DNA from: Pseudoduganella danionis | GTDB lineage: Bacteria > Pseudomonadota > Gammaproteobacteria > Burkholderiales > Burkholderiaceae_D | Direction of reading: 5' to 3' | DNA: 64,000 nucleotides | Assembly (NCBI RefSeq): GCF_009720775.1 | Contig: NZ_WNKW01000001.1 | Location: 1,612,001-1,676,000 of the forward strand | Shown here: positions 46,656 to 56,237 of the stretch, piece after piece | Layout: each line of letters opens with the position of its first letter | How positions within the stretch are numbered: position 1 is the first letter of the stretch | Program-made: the position numbers and the translations under genes | The notes under the pieces: generated by a model | Told to the model about the DNA's origin: nothing | The model's database searches: none | Seen by the model: only the letters and a program-made list of their open reading frames with translations

Positions 46656-47255
46656 TTATACCAGAATGGCGTTGATTTCAGCTTCGGCCTGCGCCTGCGC
46701 TTTGGCGACAGCTTCAGGACCCATGCCCATGCCTTCGGCGAAGACGTACTGTACATCGCTCAGGCCCACAAAGTTCAGGAACATCTTGATGTGTGCCAGC
46801 TGGGTGTCGGTCGGTGCATCGCGATGCAGGCCGCCACGCGACAGTGCGACGTAGACTTTTTTGCCGGTCAGCAGACCGACCGGACCCGTGGCCGTGTATT
46901 TGAAGGTGACGCCGGCGCGGGCGATCGCATCGAACCAGCTTTTGAGCTGGGTGGTGATGCCGAAGTTGTAGGTCGGGGCGCCGATCACGATCACGTCTGC
47001 GGCCTGCACCTGGGCGATCAGTGCATCATCGAGCGCCACGCGGGCTGCCTGTGCGGCGCTGCGCTGGTCGGCCGGGGTGAACAGGGCGCCCAGTGCAGCT
47101 TCGTCCAGCACAGGGTGAGGTTGGCTGGCCAGATCGCGGCGCTGTACGCTCGCTGGCGGGTTGGCGGCGCGGATTTTGGCAACCAGAGCGTCAGCCAGAC
47201 GGGTGGATTCGGAACCGCTGCTGCGGGCGCTGGAATTAATTTGCAGGATGTTCAT
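46656..47255 (-). CDS. azoR: FMN-dependent NADH-azoreductase
   Basis: 199 residues, usual AzoR length. Flavodoxin-like fold: [22 protein letters not shown] at the N-terminus (FMN phosphate loop), [25 protein letters not shown], and SRGGLH. Reduces azo bonds and quinones by two-electron transfer. The frame extends to 47381, but the conserved start is at 47255 in front of GGAGG. Divergent from the LysR gene across 128 bp. Confidence 0.95.
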   Translation of the reverse strand: MNILQINSSARSSGSESTRLADALVAKIRAANPPASVQRRDLASQPHPVLDEAALGALFTPADQRSAAQAARVALDDALIAQVQAADVIVIGAPTYNFGITTQLKSWFDAIARAGVTFKYTATGPVGLLTGKKVYVALSRGGLHRDAPTDTQLAHIKMFLNFVGLSDVQYVFAEGMGMGPEAVAKAQAQAEAEINAILV

Positions 47256-47383
47256 AAAGCCTCCGGTGTAGTGTCGTCGTTGATGATGTTGGGTTCGGTG
47301 CTGCGATGGAGGTACTTTAGCAGTTCCATATTCATGCCAGAAGCCGTTAAAATGGATAACATTAATCCATCTATGGAACAATC

Positions 47384-48295
47384 ATGGACATCGATCCGGC
47401 CGATCTGCTGTTGTTTGCCCGTATAGTCGAGTGCGGCAGCTTCAGTCTGGCTGCGCAGCGCGTGCAGTTGCCCAAATCCACCGTGTCGCGCCGTATCGCG
47501 CTGCTGGAAGCCCAGCTGGGCGAGCGTCTGCTGTTGCGCACCACGCGCAAGCTGACGCTGACGGAATTCGGTGCCAGCCTGCTCGAACACGCGCGCCGCG
47601 TAGCGGAAGAAACTGCACAGGCGGGGGCGCTGGCCCAGCACCGGCAAGGCGAACCGAGTGGCCTGCTGCGCGTCTCGATGCCGGCCGATTTCGCCAGCCA
47701 GACCATGGGCCTGCTGATGGCGCGCCTGCTGCGCGACTATCCGGCCATTTCGCTGGAGCTGGACCTGTCGCCGCGCCGGGTTGATTTGCTGGCCGAGAAT
47801 TTCGATCTGGCCATCCGCATGGGTAATCTGCCTGATGATGCTTCGCTCGCTGCGCGCGCGATTACCACCAGTTCGATTGCACTGTATGCCGCGCCCGAAT
47901 ATGCGAGTTTGCGCGGCCTGCCCGAGCATCCCGATGAACTGTTCCAGCACGATTTACTGAGCCTGCCGCCACGTCAGGGCAGCATGGTGCACTGGACGCT
48001 GGTGCGTGGCAAAACCCGCTGGGAGCGCGATCTGCCCGTGCGCTTGCAGGCCAACTCGCCGGAACTGCTGGTGCGCATGGCCGCTACTGGCATAGGCATT
48101 GCTACCTCGACGCAACTGATAGCGGGAGAATTACTGAGGACGGGAAAACTGGTGCGGGTCTTGCCCGAGTGGGCCTTCCCGCCGGTGACGGCGTGGGCGG
48201 TGTTCCCCGGGCGCCGGCTGATGCCGGCCAAGACCCGGGTATTCCTCGACCTGCTGCAAAGCGTGTTCGACGCGCAGGCCGGGCGCACTGTCTAG
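47384..48295 (+). CDS. LysR-family regulator, divergent from azoR-pirin
   Basis: 303 residues. HTH FSLAAQRVQLPKSTVSRRIALLEAQLG then a substrate domain with LLRVSMPADFASQTMGL. Placement in a divergent pair with azoR strongly suggests it controls the azoR-pirin unit, probably responding to quinones or related aromatic compounds. The operator should lie in 47256-47383. It converges with psd, three bases apart. Confidence 0.94.
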   Translation: MDIDPADLLLFARIVECGSFSLAAQRVQLPKSTVSRRIALLEAQLGERLLLRTTRKLTLTEFGASLLEHARRVAEETAQAGALAQHRQGEPSGLLRVSMPADFASQTMGLLMARLLRDYPAISLELDLSPRRVDLLAENFDLAIRMGNLPDDASLAARAITTSSIALYAAPEYASLRGLPEHPDELFQHDLLSLPPRQGSMVHWTLVRGKTRWERDLPVRLQANSPELLVRMAATGIGIATSTQLIAGELLRTGKLVRVLPEWAFPPVTAWAVFPGRRLMPAKTRVFLDLLQSVFDAQAGRTV

Positions 48296-48298
48296 CGC

Positions 48299-49144
48299 TT
48301 AGCGGCAGTTGGCCATGGTTTCGCCCAGCTGCACGGCTGCTGCCGGCTGCCACGCCGGATTGAAGCCCAGTACATCTTTAGGGAACAGCATGACGACGGT
48401 GGAACCGAGCAGGAAGCGGCCTAGCTCATCGCCTTTTTTCAGCACGATCTGCTGGTCGTCGTACTGCCATTCGCGCACGTGGCTGGAGCGGGGCGGGTTG
48501 ACCACACCGTGCCAGACGGTAGCCATGCTGCCGACGATGGTGGCGCCTACCAGCGTCATGACGAACGGGCCATGGGCGGTCTCGAACACGCAGACCACGC
48601 GCTCGTTACGGGCAAACAGGCCGGGGATGCCGCGTGCCGTGGTGGGATTGACGGAGAACAGGTCGCCCGGCACATAGATCATGCGGGTCAGGCGGCCATC
48701 GCAAGGCATGTGGATGCGGTGGTAGTCGCGCGGGCTCAGATACAGATTGGCGAAGCTGCCGTTGCGGAATTGCGCGGCCAGTTCGGCATCGCCGCCTACC
48801 AGTGCGGTGGTGCTGAAGTTATGGCCCTTGGCCTGAAAGATCTGGTCATCATCGATGGCGCCGAACTGGCTGATGCGGCCATCGACCGGGCAGATGAAAT
48901 CAGCGTTGGCCAGCGGCCGGGCGTCGGGACGCAGGGCGCGGGTGAAGAATTCGTTGAAGCTGGGGTAGTTGCGGATGTCGGGGTCGAGCGCTTCGTCCAT
49001 ATTGACGTTGTAGCGACCGACGAACCAGCGGATCAGCGCCGTGGTGCGGCTGCCGCCGCGGGCATTGGCCACACGGCCAGCGAAATTGGTCAGCGCTCCT
49101 TTGGGGAGCAGATACTGCGGCAGCACGGCAAGACGGTCGGACAC
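48299..49144 (-). CDS. psd: Phosphatidylserine decarboxylase
   Basis: 281 residues. The proenzyme self-cleavage motif LGST at 246-249 yields the pyruvoyl cofactor on Ser248. The catalytic-triad Asp lies in CPVDGRISQFG and the His in YHRIHMPCDG. Makes phosphatidylethanolamine at the inner membrane. Single copy with its own context; no partner pssA nearby. Confidence 0.97.
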   Translation of the reverse strand: MSDRLAVLPQYLLPKGALTNFAGRVANARGGSRTTALIRWFVGRYNVNMDEALDPDIRNYPSFNEFFTRALRPDARPLANADFICPVDGRISQFGAIDDDQIFQAKGHNFSTTALVGGDAELAAQFRNGSFANLYLSPRDYHRIHMPCDGRLTRMIYVPGDLFSVNPTTARGIPGLFARNERVVCVFETAHGPFVMTLVGATIVGSMATVWHGVVNPPRSSHVREWQYDDQQIVLKKGDELGRFLLGSTVVMLFPKDVLGFNPAWQPAAAVQLGETMANCR

Positions 49145-49222
49145 GATGGCGGATTCCTACAAATGAAGATGGCGCATTATAGCGCTACATCTGGCCGCCA
49201 TTGTGCCGCTTCGAGGGCAGCT

Positions 49223-50173
49223 TCAGTTTTGGCGCTTGCTGCGCAGGCGCCGTGCCAGCGCGAGCACGGCCAGACCCAGCACCAGCATGCTGGCGCTGGC
49301 CGGCTCCGGTACCGGCAGGGGCAGGCTGTCGTTACCTGTGCCGCCACCGCCGCCGCCACCACCTCCGCCACCGTCGCGTCCGGGGTTGTGCCAGCCACCA
49401 TCCGGGCTATCCCAGACGCTAGGTGCATGGCCAGGCTGGCGGTTGCGCTGCGCGTCATCCGCTACGGCCAGTTCCACGCTCGCTGGCAGTGCTGCGGGCG
49501 TCAGGTCGAATTCCTGCAGGGGCTGTGGCGCAGCGGGCAGTTCGGCCGTACTTGCCGGCAGGCCTGCGCGCAATGGTGCGGCCTGCGGCTGCATCCCCTG
49601 CAAGCTTGCTATGCGCGTGCGTGGCGGGCTGACCGGGGCACTGTTCTGCGGCGTACCGGCAGCCCCGCCGCCATAGCCGCCGCTGCGCGTGCGCGGCGCT
49701 GCTGCCAGCCGGGTGATGCGGCTGATATTGCCGCAGATTCTAGGCACCAGTATGCAGACCGTGCCTACGCAATACACTTGCGCTGGCTCTTGCCGGCTGG
49801 CGCTCCAGCCGCTGCGGGTGACGCTGGCGCAGACCGAGGCGGCACCGAAATGCATGGCGCGGATCTCGGGGGCGTACTGTTCGCGCCCCGTAATGGCGTC
49901 ACGCGTGATGATGACTTTGTCGTCCGCCTGGTTCTCGGCCATGCGGCGTTTGAGCGTGCTGGCCACGGCGGGCGGGATGTCGGTATAGCGGTCGATGGCG
50001 GCGGCGATGCTGCCACGATAGGGATTGCGTCCCGGGTGGTCCCAGGAACAGGGTTCGGTAGCGGGGGCGACGCTGGCACTGGCCAGCGCAAGAGCGAAGG
50101 TAATCGACATAGTTGTGCGCAATGCGAAGTCAGCGCGGACAGCCCGGGCCTGGCGGCGCGGGCCTACCGTCAT
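49223..50173 (-). CDS. MHFG-type PEP-CTERM protein
   Basis: 316 residues. Signal-like segment MSITFALALASASVAPA (residues 22-38). EIRAMHFGAASVCASV and AQVYCVGTVCILVPRICGNI form the Cys-rich MHFG region seen in this PEP-CTERM subfamily. A Pro/Ala linker, an 11-Gly run and VPEPASASMLVLGLAVLALARRLRSK as the sorting tail follow. Start uncertain: 50173 is the first ATG, 50110 would begin directly at the signal peptide; neither has a clear ribosome binding site. A 15-codon frame from 50217 (MKRILIALATTRLSA) overlaps 50173 by ATGA and could be coupled, or reflect a frameshifted original N-terminus. Confidence 0.82.
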   Translation of the reverse strand: MTVGPRRQARAVRADFALRTTMSITFALALASASVAPATEPCSWDHPGRNPYRGSIAAAIDRYTDIPPAVASTLKRRMAENQADDKVIITRDAITGREQYAPEIRAMHFGAASVCASVTRSGWSASRQEPAQVYCVGTVCILVPRICGNISRITRLAAAPRTRSGGYGGGAAGTPQNSAPVSPPRTRIASLQGMQPQAAPLRAGLPASTAELPAAPQPLQEFDLTPAALPASVELAVADDAQRNRQPGHAPSVWDSPDGGWHNPGRDGGGGGGGGGGGTGNDSLPLPVPEPASASMLVLGLAVLALARRLRSKRQN

Positions 50174-50356
50174 GCAGACAGGCGGGTGGTGGCGAGAGCA
50201 ATCAGAATACGTTTCATGGCGAGCGCGATACAGGGGGTGAAATGTCTTGAGTTGGACAAACTAAAGTGGCATTTCAATAATAAGTGTTGCCCTAATCAAA
50301 GGGCAAACCACCAATCCTGACCGGATGTGACCAGATGTGACATTGCGCTTGCCGGA

Positions 50357-51082
50357 CTACACCGGTTCGGCCTCTTCGACGCTGATTTCGGCGGCAAAAC
50401 AATAGCCGACGGCATGCACGGTTCTCAGCGGCAGTTCCTGGCCTAGCTGGCGCAGGATCTTGGCGCGCAGGCGGCGCACCAGTGTATCGAGCGAGCGGCT
50501 GCTGGAATAATCGTCGCGCTGGTACAGCCGAGCCAGAATGCTGCGCTTCGGCACAGCGCTGCCCGGTTGGGCGGCCAGCAGTTCGAGTAGCTGCAATTCC
50601 TTCTGGCTCAGGGTCACGGCCGGCGCATCGTCGAGCCGCAGCTCCCACAGGGTAGGTGATATATGCCAGTGGCCACCTGCCAGCGTGGCTGGCGCTGCGG
50701 GGGCTGCTGCCGCCTGCAGGCGCGCGCCCAGGCTGTGGATCACGGCGGCCAGCTCGCGGCAGTCGACCGGCTTGACCATGAATATATCGGCCCCGGCCTG
50801 ATAGCCGCGCAGCTTGTCGTCGATGGTGCTGCGCGCCGTTAGGATGATGATGCCCATGGCGGTGTTCGCGCGCGCATATTCGGCCAGCACATAGCCTTCC
50901 TGATCCGGCAGGCCGACATCGATCACGGCCACCCGGAACTGCCGGTTGGGCAAAGCCTGATAGAACTCGGCGGCATTGCGTACCGCGCAGACGGGGATGC
51001 CGTGCAGCTCCATCCATTCCACCACGCTCTCGCGCAAATCAGGGTCGTCTTCGACCAGTATCACGTTAATGGCTGCGCTCAA
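50357..51082 (-). CDS. OmpR/PhoB-family response regulator
   Basis: 241 residues. Receiver domain (about 6-115) with EDD, phospho-Asp D55 in VAVIDVGLPD, LTA and VKP. The winged-helix DNA-binding domain (about 140-232) has LSQKELQLLELLAAQPGSAV and SLDTLVRRLRAKI. Second gene of a two-gene unit: its ATG overlaps the stop of the kinase gene (ATGA), so they are a cognate pair. Target genes unknown; the nearest candidates are the MHFG gene and the pair itself. Confidence 0.95.
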   Translation of the reverse strand: MSAAINVILVEDDPDLRESVVEWMELHGIPVCAVRNAAEFYQALPNRQFRVAVIDVGLPDQEGYVLAEYARANTAMGIIILTARSTIDDKLRGYQAGADIFMVKPVDCRELAAVIHSLGARLQAAAAPAAPATLAGGHWHISPTLWELRLDDAPAVTLSQKELQLLELLAAQPGSAVPKRSILARLYQRDDYSSSRSLDTLVRRLRAKILRQLGQELPLRTVHAVGYCFAAEISVEEAEPV

Positions 51083-52461
51083 GCGGCATTCTCCTGCGCG
51101 GGTAAAGGTAGGGTGATGGTGACGGCCGTGCCGCCTTCGGGCCGGTTGGCCAGTCCCACGCCGCCTGCATGCTGGCTGACGATGCGTAGCACCAGATACA
51201 GCCCCATGCCGCTGCCGGACACTAGCCGCGTGCGGCTGCCGCGATAGTATTTGCCGTACACCAGATCGAGTTCGTGTTCCGGTATGCCGGGGCCTTGATC
51301 GCTGATCTGTATGCGCAGGCTGTCGCCCTGGCTGCCCATCTGTATGCGCACCTGGCCACCTGCAGGGCCGTATTTGATGGCATTGTCCAGCAGGTTGAGC
51401 AAGGCTGTCTTGAGCAGCGCGCGGTCGCCGCTCACGCTGTATTCGTGGGCGCTATCGAGCACGATCTGCGGGTTTTTCTCGCTCCAGAATTCAGCTGCTT
51501 CGCCGGCGATGTTGCGCAGCAGTTCGGAGATATTGAACAGCTCCCGTATCGGACCGATCTTGCCGTCTTCGCGGGGATCGCTGCAGACAGCCGTTTCGGC
51601 CACTTCCACCAGCCGGCCGACGGCACGCTGCATTTTCTCCAGGTTCGGTTGCGTGGTGGTGCTGGCGCCGCGCAGCTTGTTATGCAGAATATCGAGGTTG
51701 GTGCGGATGATCGCCAGCGGCGTGCGGTATTCGTGCGAGAACATTTCGACGAAACGGGTCTGGGTTTCCAGCGCATCCTGGCGCGCATCGAGCGACAGCA
51801 GCAACTGGTCCTTGATGCGCTCGAAATACAGTAGCAGTAGGGCAGGGAAGAACAGCACGGTGCCGGCCAGCGGTAACAGGTAGACCAGCACGACATTGAG
51901 TTGCGAAAAGTCGTCCGGCGTGGTGACTGCCATCTGCGCAGTCAGCATGACGAGGCGGGCGCCGTGGCCCGTCAGCAGCAGGCACAGGCCGGCGATGGCC
52001 ATGCGGCGCGCATAAGCGTGGCGCTGGCTGCTGCCATCATTGGCCCGTACCAGCAGGGTTTGCAGGCAGAGCAGGAATACCAGTATCAGGCTGGCGCTGC
52101 TAAACAGCAGGCGATGGGCAAACGTCGCTTCGAAACCGATCAGCAGCGTGTAGCCTATGGTGAAGGCCAGGCACAGGGCGTAGCCACTGTGGCCGGTACG
52201 GCGGCCGTAAAAGGCCCGCATGCCGGCCCAGACCAGTACGCAGGCAGAAAATAGCAGCACATTGCCGATGATCAGCAGCATCCCGGGCGGGCCGCCCGCG
52301 CTGAAAATAATCAGCGTCAAACCAGCCGCACTGCAAATGCCGAATTGCGCCCATAAACGGGTATAGCGCTCGGTCGGCGCCGCAAAATAAACCCCGACCA
52401 TGATGATGGAAATACATAGCTGGGTAATGGCGAGAGCGAGACTGGCGGTGGGCGTATCCAT
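51079..52461 (-). CDS. Membrane histidine kinase with multi-span sensor
   Basis: 460 residues. Residues 1-215 contain about six to seven hydrophobic helices with short loops, so the signal is likely sensed within the membrane. HisKA has H243 in MFSHEYRTPLAIIRTNLDIL; HATPase_c has NLLDNAIKYGP, ISDQGPGIPE and GSGMGLYLV. Frame extends to 52557, but MDTPTASLALAITQL at 52461 places the first helix properly; neither start has a good ribosome binding site. Coupled to the response regulator downstream. Confidence 0.9.
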   Translation of the reverse strand: MDTPTASLALAITQLCISIIMVGVYFAAPTERYTRLWAQFGICSAAGLTLIIFSAGGPPGMLLIIGNVLLFSACVLVWAGMRAFYGRRTGHSGYALCLAFTIGYTLLIGFEATFAHRLLFSSASLILVFLLCLQTLLVRANDGSSQRHAYARRMAIAGLCLLLTGHGARLVMLTAQMAVTTPDDFSQLNVVLVYLLPLAGTVLFFPALLLLYFERIKDQLLLSLDARQDALETQTRFVEMFSHEYRTPLAIIRTNLDILHNKLRGASTTTQPNLEKMQRAVGRLVEVAETAVCSDPREDGKIGPIRELFNISELLRNIAGEAAEFWSEKNPQIVLDSAHEYSVSGDRALLKTALLNLLDNAIKYGPAGGQVRIQMGSQGDSLRIQISDQGPGIPEHELDLVYGKYYRGSRTRLVSGSGMGLYLVLRIVSQHAGGVGLANRPEGGTAVTITLPLPAQENAA

Positions 52462-52812
52462 AGCGGCAAGAGTATGGCCGTATGCCGGAATGGCATGCGG
52501 GACCGGCAATGTAGCACTGTTAGGGATTTTATTGCATAAATAAATTAATCGCTGCACCGCAGCATCGCAACTCTTTCCACCCGTGCTCCGGTGATTTATG
52601 CGGGTGATTCAGTAATAGTCCGACATTGCGCTGGCGTATTGCAGAAATATTATCTTCGTACTGGAAATGGCAGAATTTGCTGATTATATTGATATTTATC
52701 GATTATTGATGTGACTCAGTAATTGAGCTTATGGTAAATTTCGCCCATGGGATTTTTTTCTGGAAAATCTGCCGTAATTTATAACCGACTCTGCCGATAA
52801 GAAGGAAATAAG
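52462..52812. other. AT-rich gene-free region upstream of the H-NS-like gene
   Basis: 351 bp, visibly richer in A and T than the rest of the window, with runs such as TTATATTGATATTTATCGATTATT. No gene seen. It should hold the promoters of the divergent kinase and H-NS-like genes. A weak candidate for the latter is TTGATG (52706-52711) - N17 - TTATGG (52729-52734). AT-rich, bendable DNA here would suit autoregulation by an H-NS-type protein. Confidence 0.5.
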
Positions 52813-53103
52813 ATGACAACCTATCAGGAATACAAAGCCAAGATCGCTGAACTGGAAACTCTGGCTGAAACCGCGCGCAAGAATGAGAAAACCGCTGCGA
52901 TAGAACAGATACACTCCATCATGCGCGAGTATGGCCTGACGGTTGCCGATCTGGGCTCGGGCAGCAAAACCAAAACCGGCAAGAAGCGTGCACCGGTGCC
53001 AGCCAAATACCGCGACAGCGCTACCGGCCAGACCTGGACGGGCCGTGGCCGTGCGCCGAAATGGCTGGAAGGTAAAAACAAAGAGCAGTATCTGATTAAA
53101 TAA
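52813..53103 (+). CDS. H-NS-family histone-like protein
   Basis: 96 residues. An N-terminal oligomerisation helix (about 1-45) is followed by a basic linker (KTKTGKKRAPVPAKYRD). The C-terminal DNA-binding domain has TWTGRGRAPKWLEG, the betaproteobacterial H-NS core with the GRGRAP AT-hook-like loop. Nucleoid-associated silencer of AT-rich DNA. AAGGAAAT precedes the ATG. Single-gene unit closed by a strong terminator. Confidence 0.95.
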   Translation: MTTYQEYKAKIAELETLAETARKNEKTAAIEQIHSIMREYGLTVADLGSGSKTKTGKKRAPVPAKYRDSATGQTWTGRGRAPKWLEGKNKEQYLIK

Positions 53104-53121
53104 AAGTTACTACGCTACTTA

Positions 53122-53165
53122 AACAGCGGGTTTATAGTTGCTATAAACCCGCTGTTGTCGTTTTA
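53122..53165 (+). terminator. Terminator after H-NS-like gene
   Basis: 16-bp perfect stem AACAGCGGGTTTATAG/CTATAAACCCGCTGTT with a TTG loop, then GTCGTTTT. Confidence 0.85.
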
Positions 53166-53173
53166 GCCATGGG

Positions 53174-54547
53174 ATGTCCGTGATGAAGTCCGCCATTAAG
53201 TCTGCAGTGAAGTCCGTATTTCATGTTCTGGGGAAACTGACGGGTTTGCCGTTAGCGGGCCGGCTATTATCCGGCGCAGCCCTGCTGCTTATTCCGCCGG
53301 CGCTATTGGCGGCCGAACCTGTGGCGCCCGCGAATAAACCGCTTTTAATTACGCCAGCCCGTGTATGGACGGGTGAAGGAGCGGTACATACTGATTGGTC
53401 GGTATTAATTGTCCAGAACAGTATTGCTGCCGTCGGTCCTACCGTGCAATTAAGTGCCAGTGCGGACGCCCAGCGGATTGATTTACCCGATGCCACGCTG
53501 ATACCAGGTTTAATGGATCTGCATGCCCATGTATTACTGCATCCGTATAACGAAACCTCGTGGGATGATCAGGTATTAAAAGAGCAGGTGGAATACCGTA
53601 CTTTGCTGGCGGCGCGGCATGCGGCGGCGACCTTGCAGGCTGGGTTTACTACCTTGCGTGATCTGGGCAGCGAAGGCGCTTTATATGCCGATGTGGCCAT
53701 CAAAAAAGCCATCGACGATGGTGTGATAGCGGGGCCCCGTTTATGGATCGCCACGCGCGCCATCGTGGCGACGGGCAGTTATGGCCCTTCGCCGCGCAGT
53801 TACCGAGCTGATGTCGATCTGCCCAAGGGCGCACAGGAAGCCAGCGGCGTGGACGAAGTGGTGCGTGCTGTGCGCGAGCAGAGCGCCCGTGGCGCTGACT
53901 GGATCAAGGTGTATGCCGACTACCGCAATGGGCCGGATGGCAGTGCCCATGCCACCTTCACGCAGGCCGAGCTCGATGCGCTGGTCAGCACGGCCCATGC
54001 TTCGGGTCGCAAGGTGAGCGCCCATGCCAGCACCGATGAAGGCATGCGGCGCGCCACGCTGGCTGGGGTGGACAGCATAGAGCATGGTTACGGCGGCAGT
54101 GCCGCCACCTTCCGCCTGATGGCCGAGCGTAAAGTGGCGTATTTCCCCACGTTGACGGCACCGGAAGCTACCAGCGAATACTTCCAGAAGTATCAGCGCG
54201 GTGGCGCGCCTACACCTTCCATGCAGGCGGCGGCGCAGGCGTTCCGGCTGGCGCGGCAGGCGGGCGTGGTGATCGGCAATGGCAGCGACGTGGGCGTGTT
54301 TGCCCATGGTAGCAATGCGCGTGAGCTGGAATGGATGGTAAAGCTGGGCATGACGCCGACGGAAGCGCTGCGCGCCGCCACGGTGGTGAATGCGGCCGTG
54401 CTGGACCGCGCCACGACACTGGGGCAGATCCGCACCGGCTATCTGGCCGATCTGGTGGCTGTCAAGGGTGACCCGACGCGCGATATCACGGCGCTGCGCG
54501 ATGTGGTGCTGGTGGTGAAAAACGGACAGCTGGTACGCCGCCCTTAG
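53174..54547 (+). CDS. Secreted metal-dependent amidohydrolase
   Basis: 457 residues. A basic N-terminus ([11 protein letters not shown]) and hydrophobic stretch ([18 protein letters not shown]) form a signal peptide. [16 protein letters not shown] gives the HxH metal site, WIKVYADY the metal-bridging Lys, [10 protein letters not shown] and SIEHGYGG the His ligands, and NGSDVGVF the catalytic Asp region. It resembles secreted Xaa-Pro dipeptidase-like or imidazolonepropionase-like amidohydrolases; the substrate is unknown. The first 120 codons use TTA and ATT unusually often compared with the neighbours. Confidence 0.87.
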   Translation: MSVMKSAIKSAVKSVFHVLGKLTGLPLAGRLLSGAALLLIPPALLAAEPVAPANKPLLITPARVWTGEGAVHTDWSVLIVQNSIAAVGPTVQLSASADAQRIDLPDATLIPGLMDLHAHVLLHPYNETSWDDQVLKEQVEYRTLLAARHAAATLQAGFTTLRDLGSEGALYADVAIKKAIDDGVIAGPRLWIATRAIVATGSYGPSPRSYRADVDLPKGAQEASGVDEVVRAVREQSARGADWIKVYADYRNGPDGSAHATFTQAELDALVSTAHASGRKVSAHASTDEGMRRATLAGVDSIEHGYGGSAATFRLMAERKVAYFPTLTAPEATSEYFQKYQRGGAPTPSMQAAAQAFRLARQAGVVIGNGSDVGVFAHGSNARELEWMVKLGMTPTEALRAATVVNAAVLDRATTLGQIRTGYLADLVAVKGDPTRDITALRDVVLVVKNGQLVRRP

Positions 54548-54612
54548 GAAAAGCTAAAACTTGTAAGGGATTCACTAATCCCAACTGGGCCGGTTCGTGC
54601 GATGATAGCGCT

Positions 54613-55245
54613 ATGGTAACGCTCCCTTTATTTCCGTTAAACACGGTTTTATTCCCCGGTGGCCATCTGCCTTTGCAGATCTTCGAGGTGCGCTATCTCG
54701 ATCTGGTCAAGCGCTGCATCGAAAATGGCGAGGCTTTCGGCGTCGTGCCGCTGCTCGAAGGCAGCGAAGTGCGCGTGCCGGGCCAGCACGAGAAACTCAG
54801 TGGTGCCGGCACCATGGCGCGCATCATCAGCTGGGATGCACCGGCCGCCGGCCTGCTGAAAATTCACTGCATAGGCACCACGCGCTTCCGCATACTGTCG
54901 TGCGAGCAGCAGAAGAATGGCCTGTGGCTGGGCGAAGTAGTGGCTCTCAATGACGATCTCGATGTGCCCGTGCCTAGCGAGCAGCAGGACGTGGCAAATG
55001 CGCTGGCTACCCTGATCCGTTCGCTGCAGAAGAAGCAGATACCGAGCGAGCGCATGCAACTGGCGCCGCCGTACCGGCTCGATGATGCCGGCTGGGTGGC
55101 GAACCGCTGGTGCGAACTGCTGCGCCTCGATATGACGGAAAAACAGCGTTTACTGGTACAGGAAAATCCGCTGGTGCGGCTGGAACTGATACAGGATGTG
55201 CTGGGTGCCAACGGGCTGTTGGACACCAGCGGCGCGGCGCGCTAG
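54613..55245 (+). CDS. Lon N-terminal (LON substrate-binding) domain protein
   Basis: 210 residues. LPLFPLNTVLFPGGHLPLQIFEVRY and CIENGEAFGVVPLLEG match stand-alone Lon-N/PUA-like proteins. No ATPase or protease domain. Known members are uncharacterised; a role in substrate binding is inferred from Lon. Converges with the DMT transporter gene. Confidence 0.9.
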   Translation: MVTLPLFPLNTVLFPGGHLPLQIFEVRYLDLVKRCIENGEAFGVVPLLEGSEVRVPGQHEKLSGAGTMARIISWDAPAAGLLKIHCIGTTRFRILSCEQQKNGLWLGEVVALNDDLDVPVPSEQQDVANALATLIRSLQKKQIPSERMQLAPPYRLDDAGWVANRWCELLRLDMTEKQRLLVQENPLVRLELIQDVLGANGLLDTSGAAR

Positions 55246-55250
55246 CGCTG

Positions 55251-55280
55251 CCGGCAGGCTAGCTGAATTCAGGCTAGCCG
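55251..55280. terminator. Possible bidirectional hairpin between convergent genes
   Basis: GGCTAGC/GCTAGCC arms with a 9-base loop; the 3' arm overlaps the stop of the DMT gene. No T-run on either side. Confidence 0.35.
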
Positions 55281-56233
55281 GCGTGGGCTTCGCTATCTTC
55301 GTCCAGCGCGTGTACGCGCAGCGACCACATTACCCCTAGCGTCAGCAGCACCATGGCGGCGATCTCCAGCGGCTGCGGTAGCTGCTGTTTGTAGATAAAG
55401 CCGTATAGCAGCGCGAACAAGGTCTCGAACAGGATTAGCTGGCCGGACAGGGTTAGCGGCACTTTGCGGCTGGCGATATTCCACAGATGGTTGCCGATCA
55501 CGGAAGCGCCCAGTGCCAGCAGGCCGTTGACGATCCAGAACAGGCCCCAGTCGCGGCCACTGGCCTGCGCACCGGCGCCCGTCACGTCGGCATGGAAGAT
55601 GGCCAGCGCCACCGCTGCGATCAGCAGCGCAATCAGGCCGCTGGACACACCGTACAGGGCCGACCATTCACCGCTGCTGTAGTGCGGGTTACGTTTCAGA
55701 TAGCGCGCATTGTCGACTGAATACCAGGTCCAGCACAGTAGCGCACCTGTTGCGCACAGCACGCCGATGATTTTGTGGGCCAGCGGACCGGTAGCTGCCG
55801 TCGGCTGAGAAAACACTTCGAGATTGATGCAGCCGATGCCGGCCGCCACCAGCAGCAGCGGCAAGGCTAGCTGGCGCAGCGGTACGGAGCCGTGATCATT
55901 TTTGCCCAGCAGCGTGACGCTGATCGGCAGCACGCCGATAATCAGCGAGGTCGCCGCCACGCCGGCCAGTTTGACGCCCATGGCCAGCAGCATGTAGTAG
56001 ACGATGTTGCCGGCCAGCGCATGCTTGAGCAGCGCCACCATATCGGTGCGGTCGAGCCGGCGCAGCAGTGCAGGCAGACGGTTGAACAGCAGGCCGGCCG
56101 AAATCAGGCCGTAGGCGATGTAGCGGCCGCAGGCCAGTTCCAGCGGCGTGAACGCGGTGAGGTAGGCAGGGGCCACAAACACCAGTCCCCACATGGCTCC
56201 CGCCAGCAAACCGCACAACACTCCCTGCCACAT
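55274..56233 (-). CDS. DMT-superfamily (EamA) transporter
   Basis: 319 residues, ten predicted membrane helices in two EamA repeats (FVAPAYLTAFTPLELACGRYIAYG in the first; second half with LSGQLILFETLFALLYGFIY). Likely exporter of amino acids or metabolites; substrate unknown. Four bases after the DUF1294 gene and on the same strand, probably within the trpS unit. Confidence 0.88.
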   Translation of the reverse strand: MWQGVLCGLLAGAMWGLVFVAPAYLTAFTPLELACGRYIAYGLISAGLLFNRLPALLRRLDRTDMVALLKHALAGNIVYYMLLAMGVKLAGVAATSLIIGVLPISVTLLGKNDHGSVPLRQLALPLLLVAAGIGCINLEVFSQPTAATGPLAHKIIGVLCATGALLCWTWYSVDNARYLKRNPHYSSGEWSALYGVSSGLIALLIAAVALAIFHADVTGAGAQASGRDWGLFWIVNGLLALGASVIGNHLWNIASRKVPLTLSGQLILFETLFALLYGFIYKQQLPQPLEIAAMVLLTLGVMWSLRVHALDEDSEAHAG

Positions 56234-56237
56234 AAGA

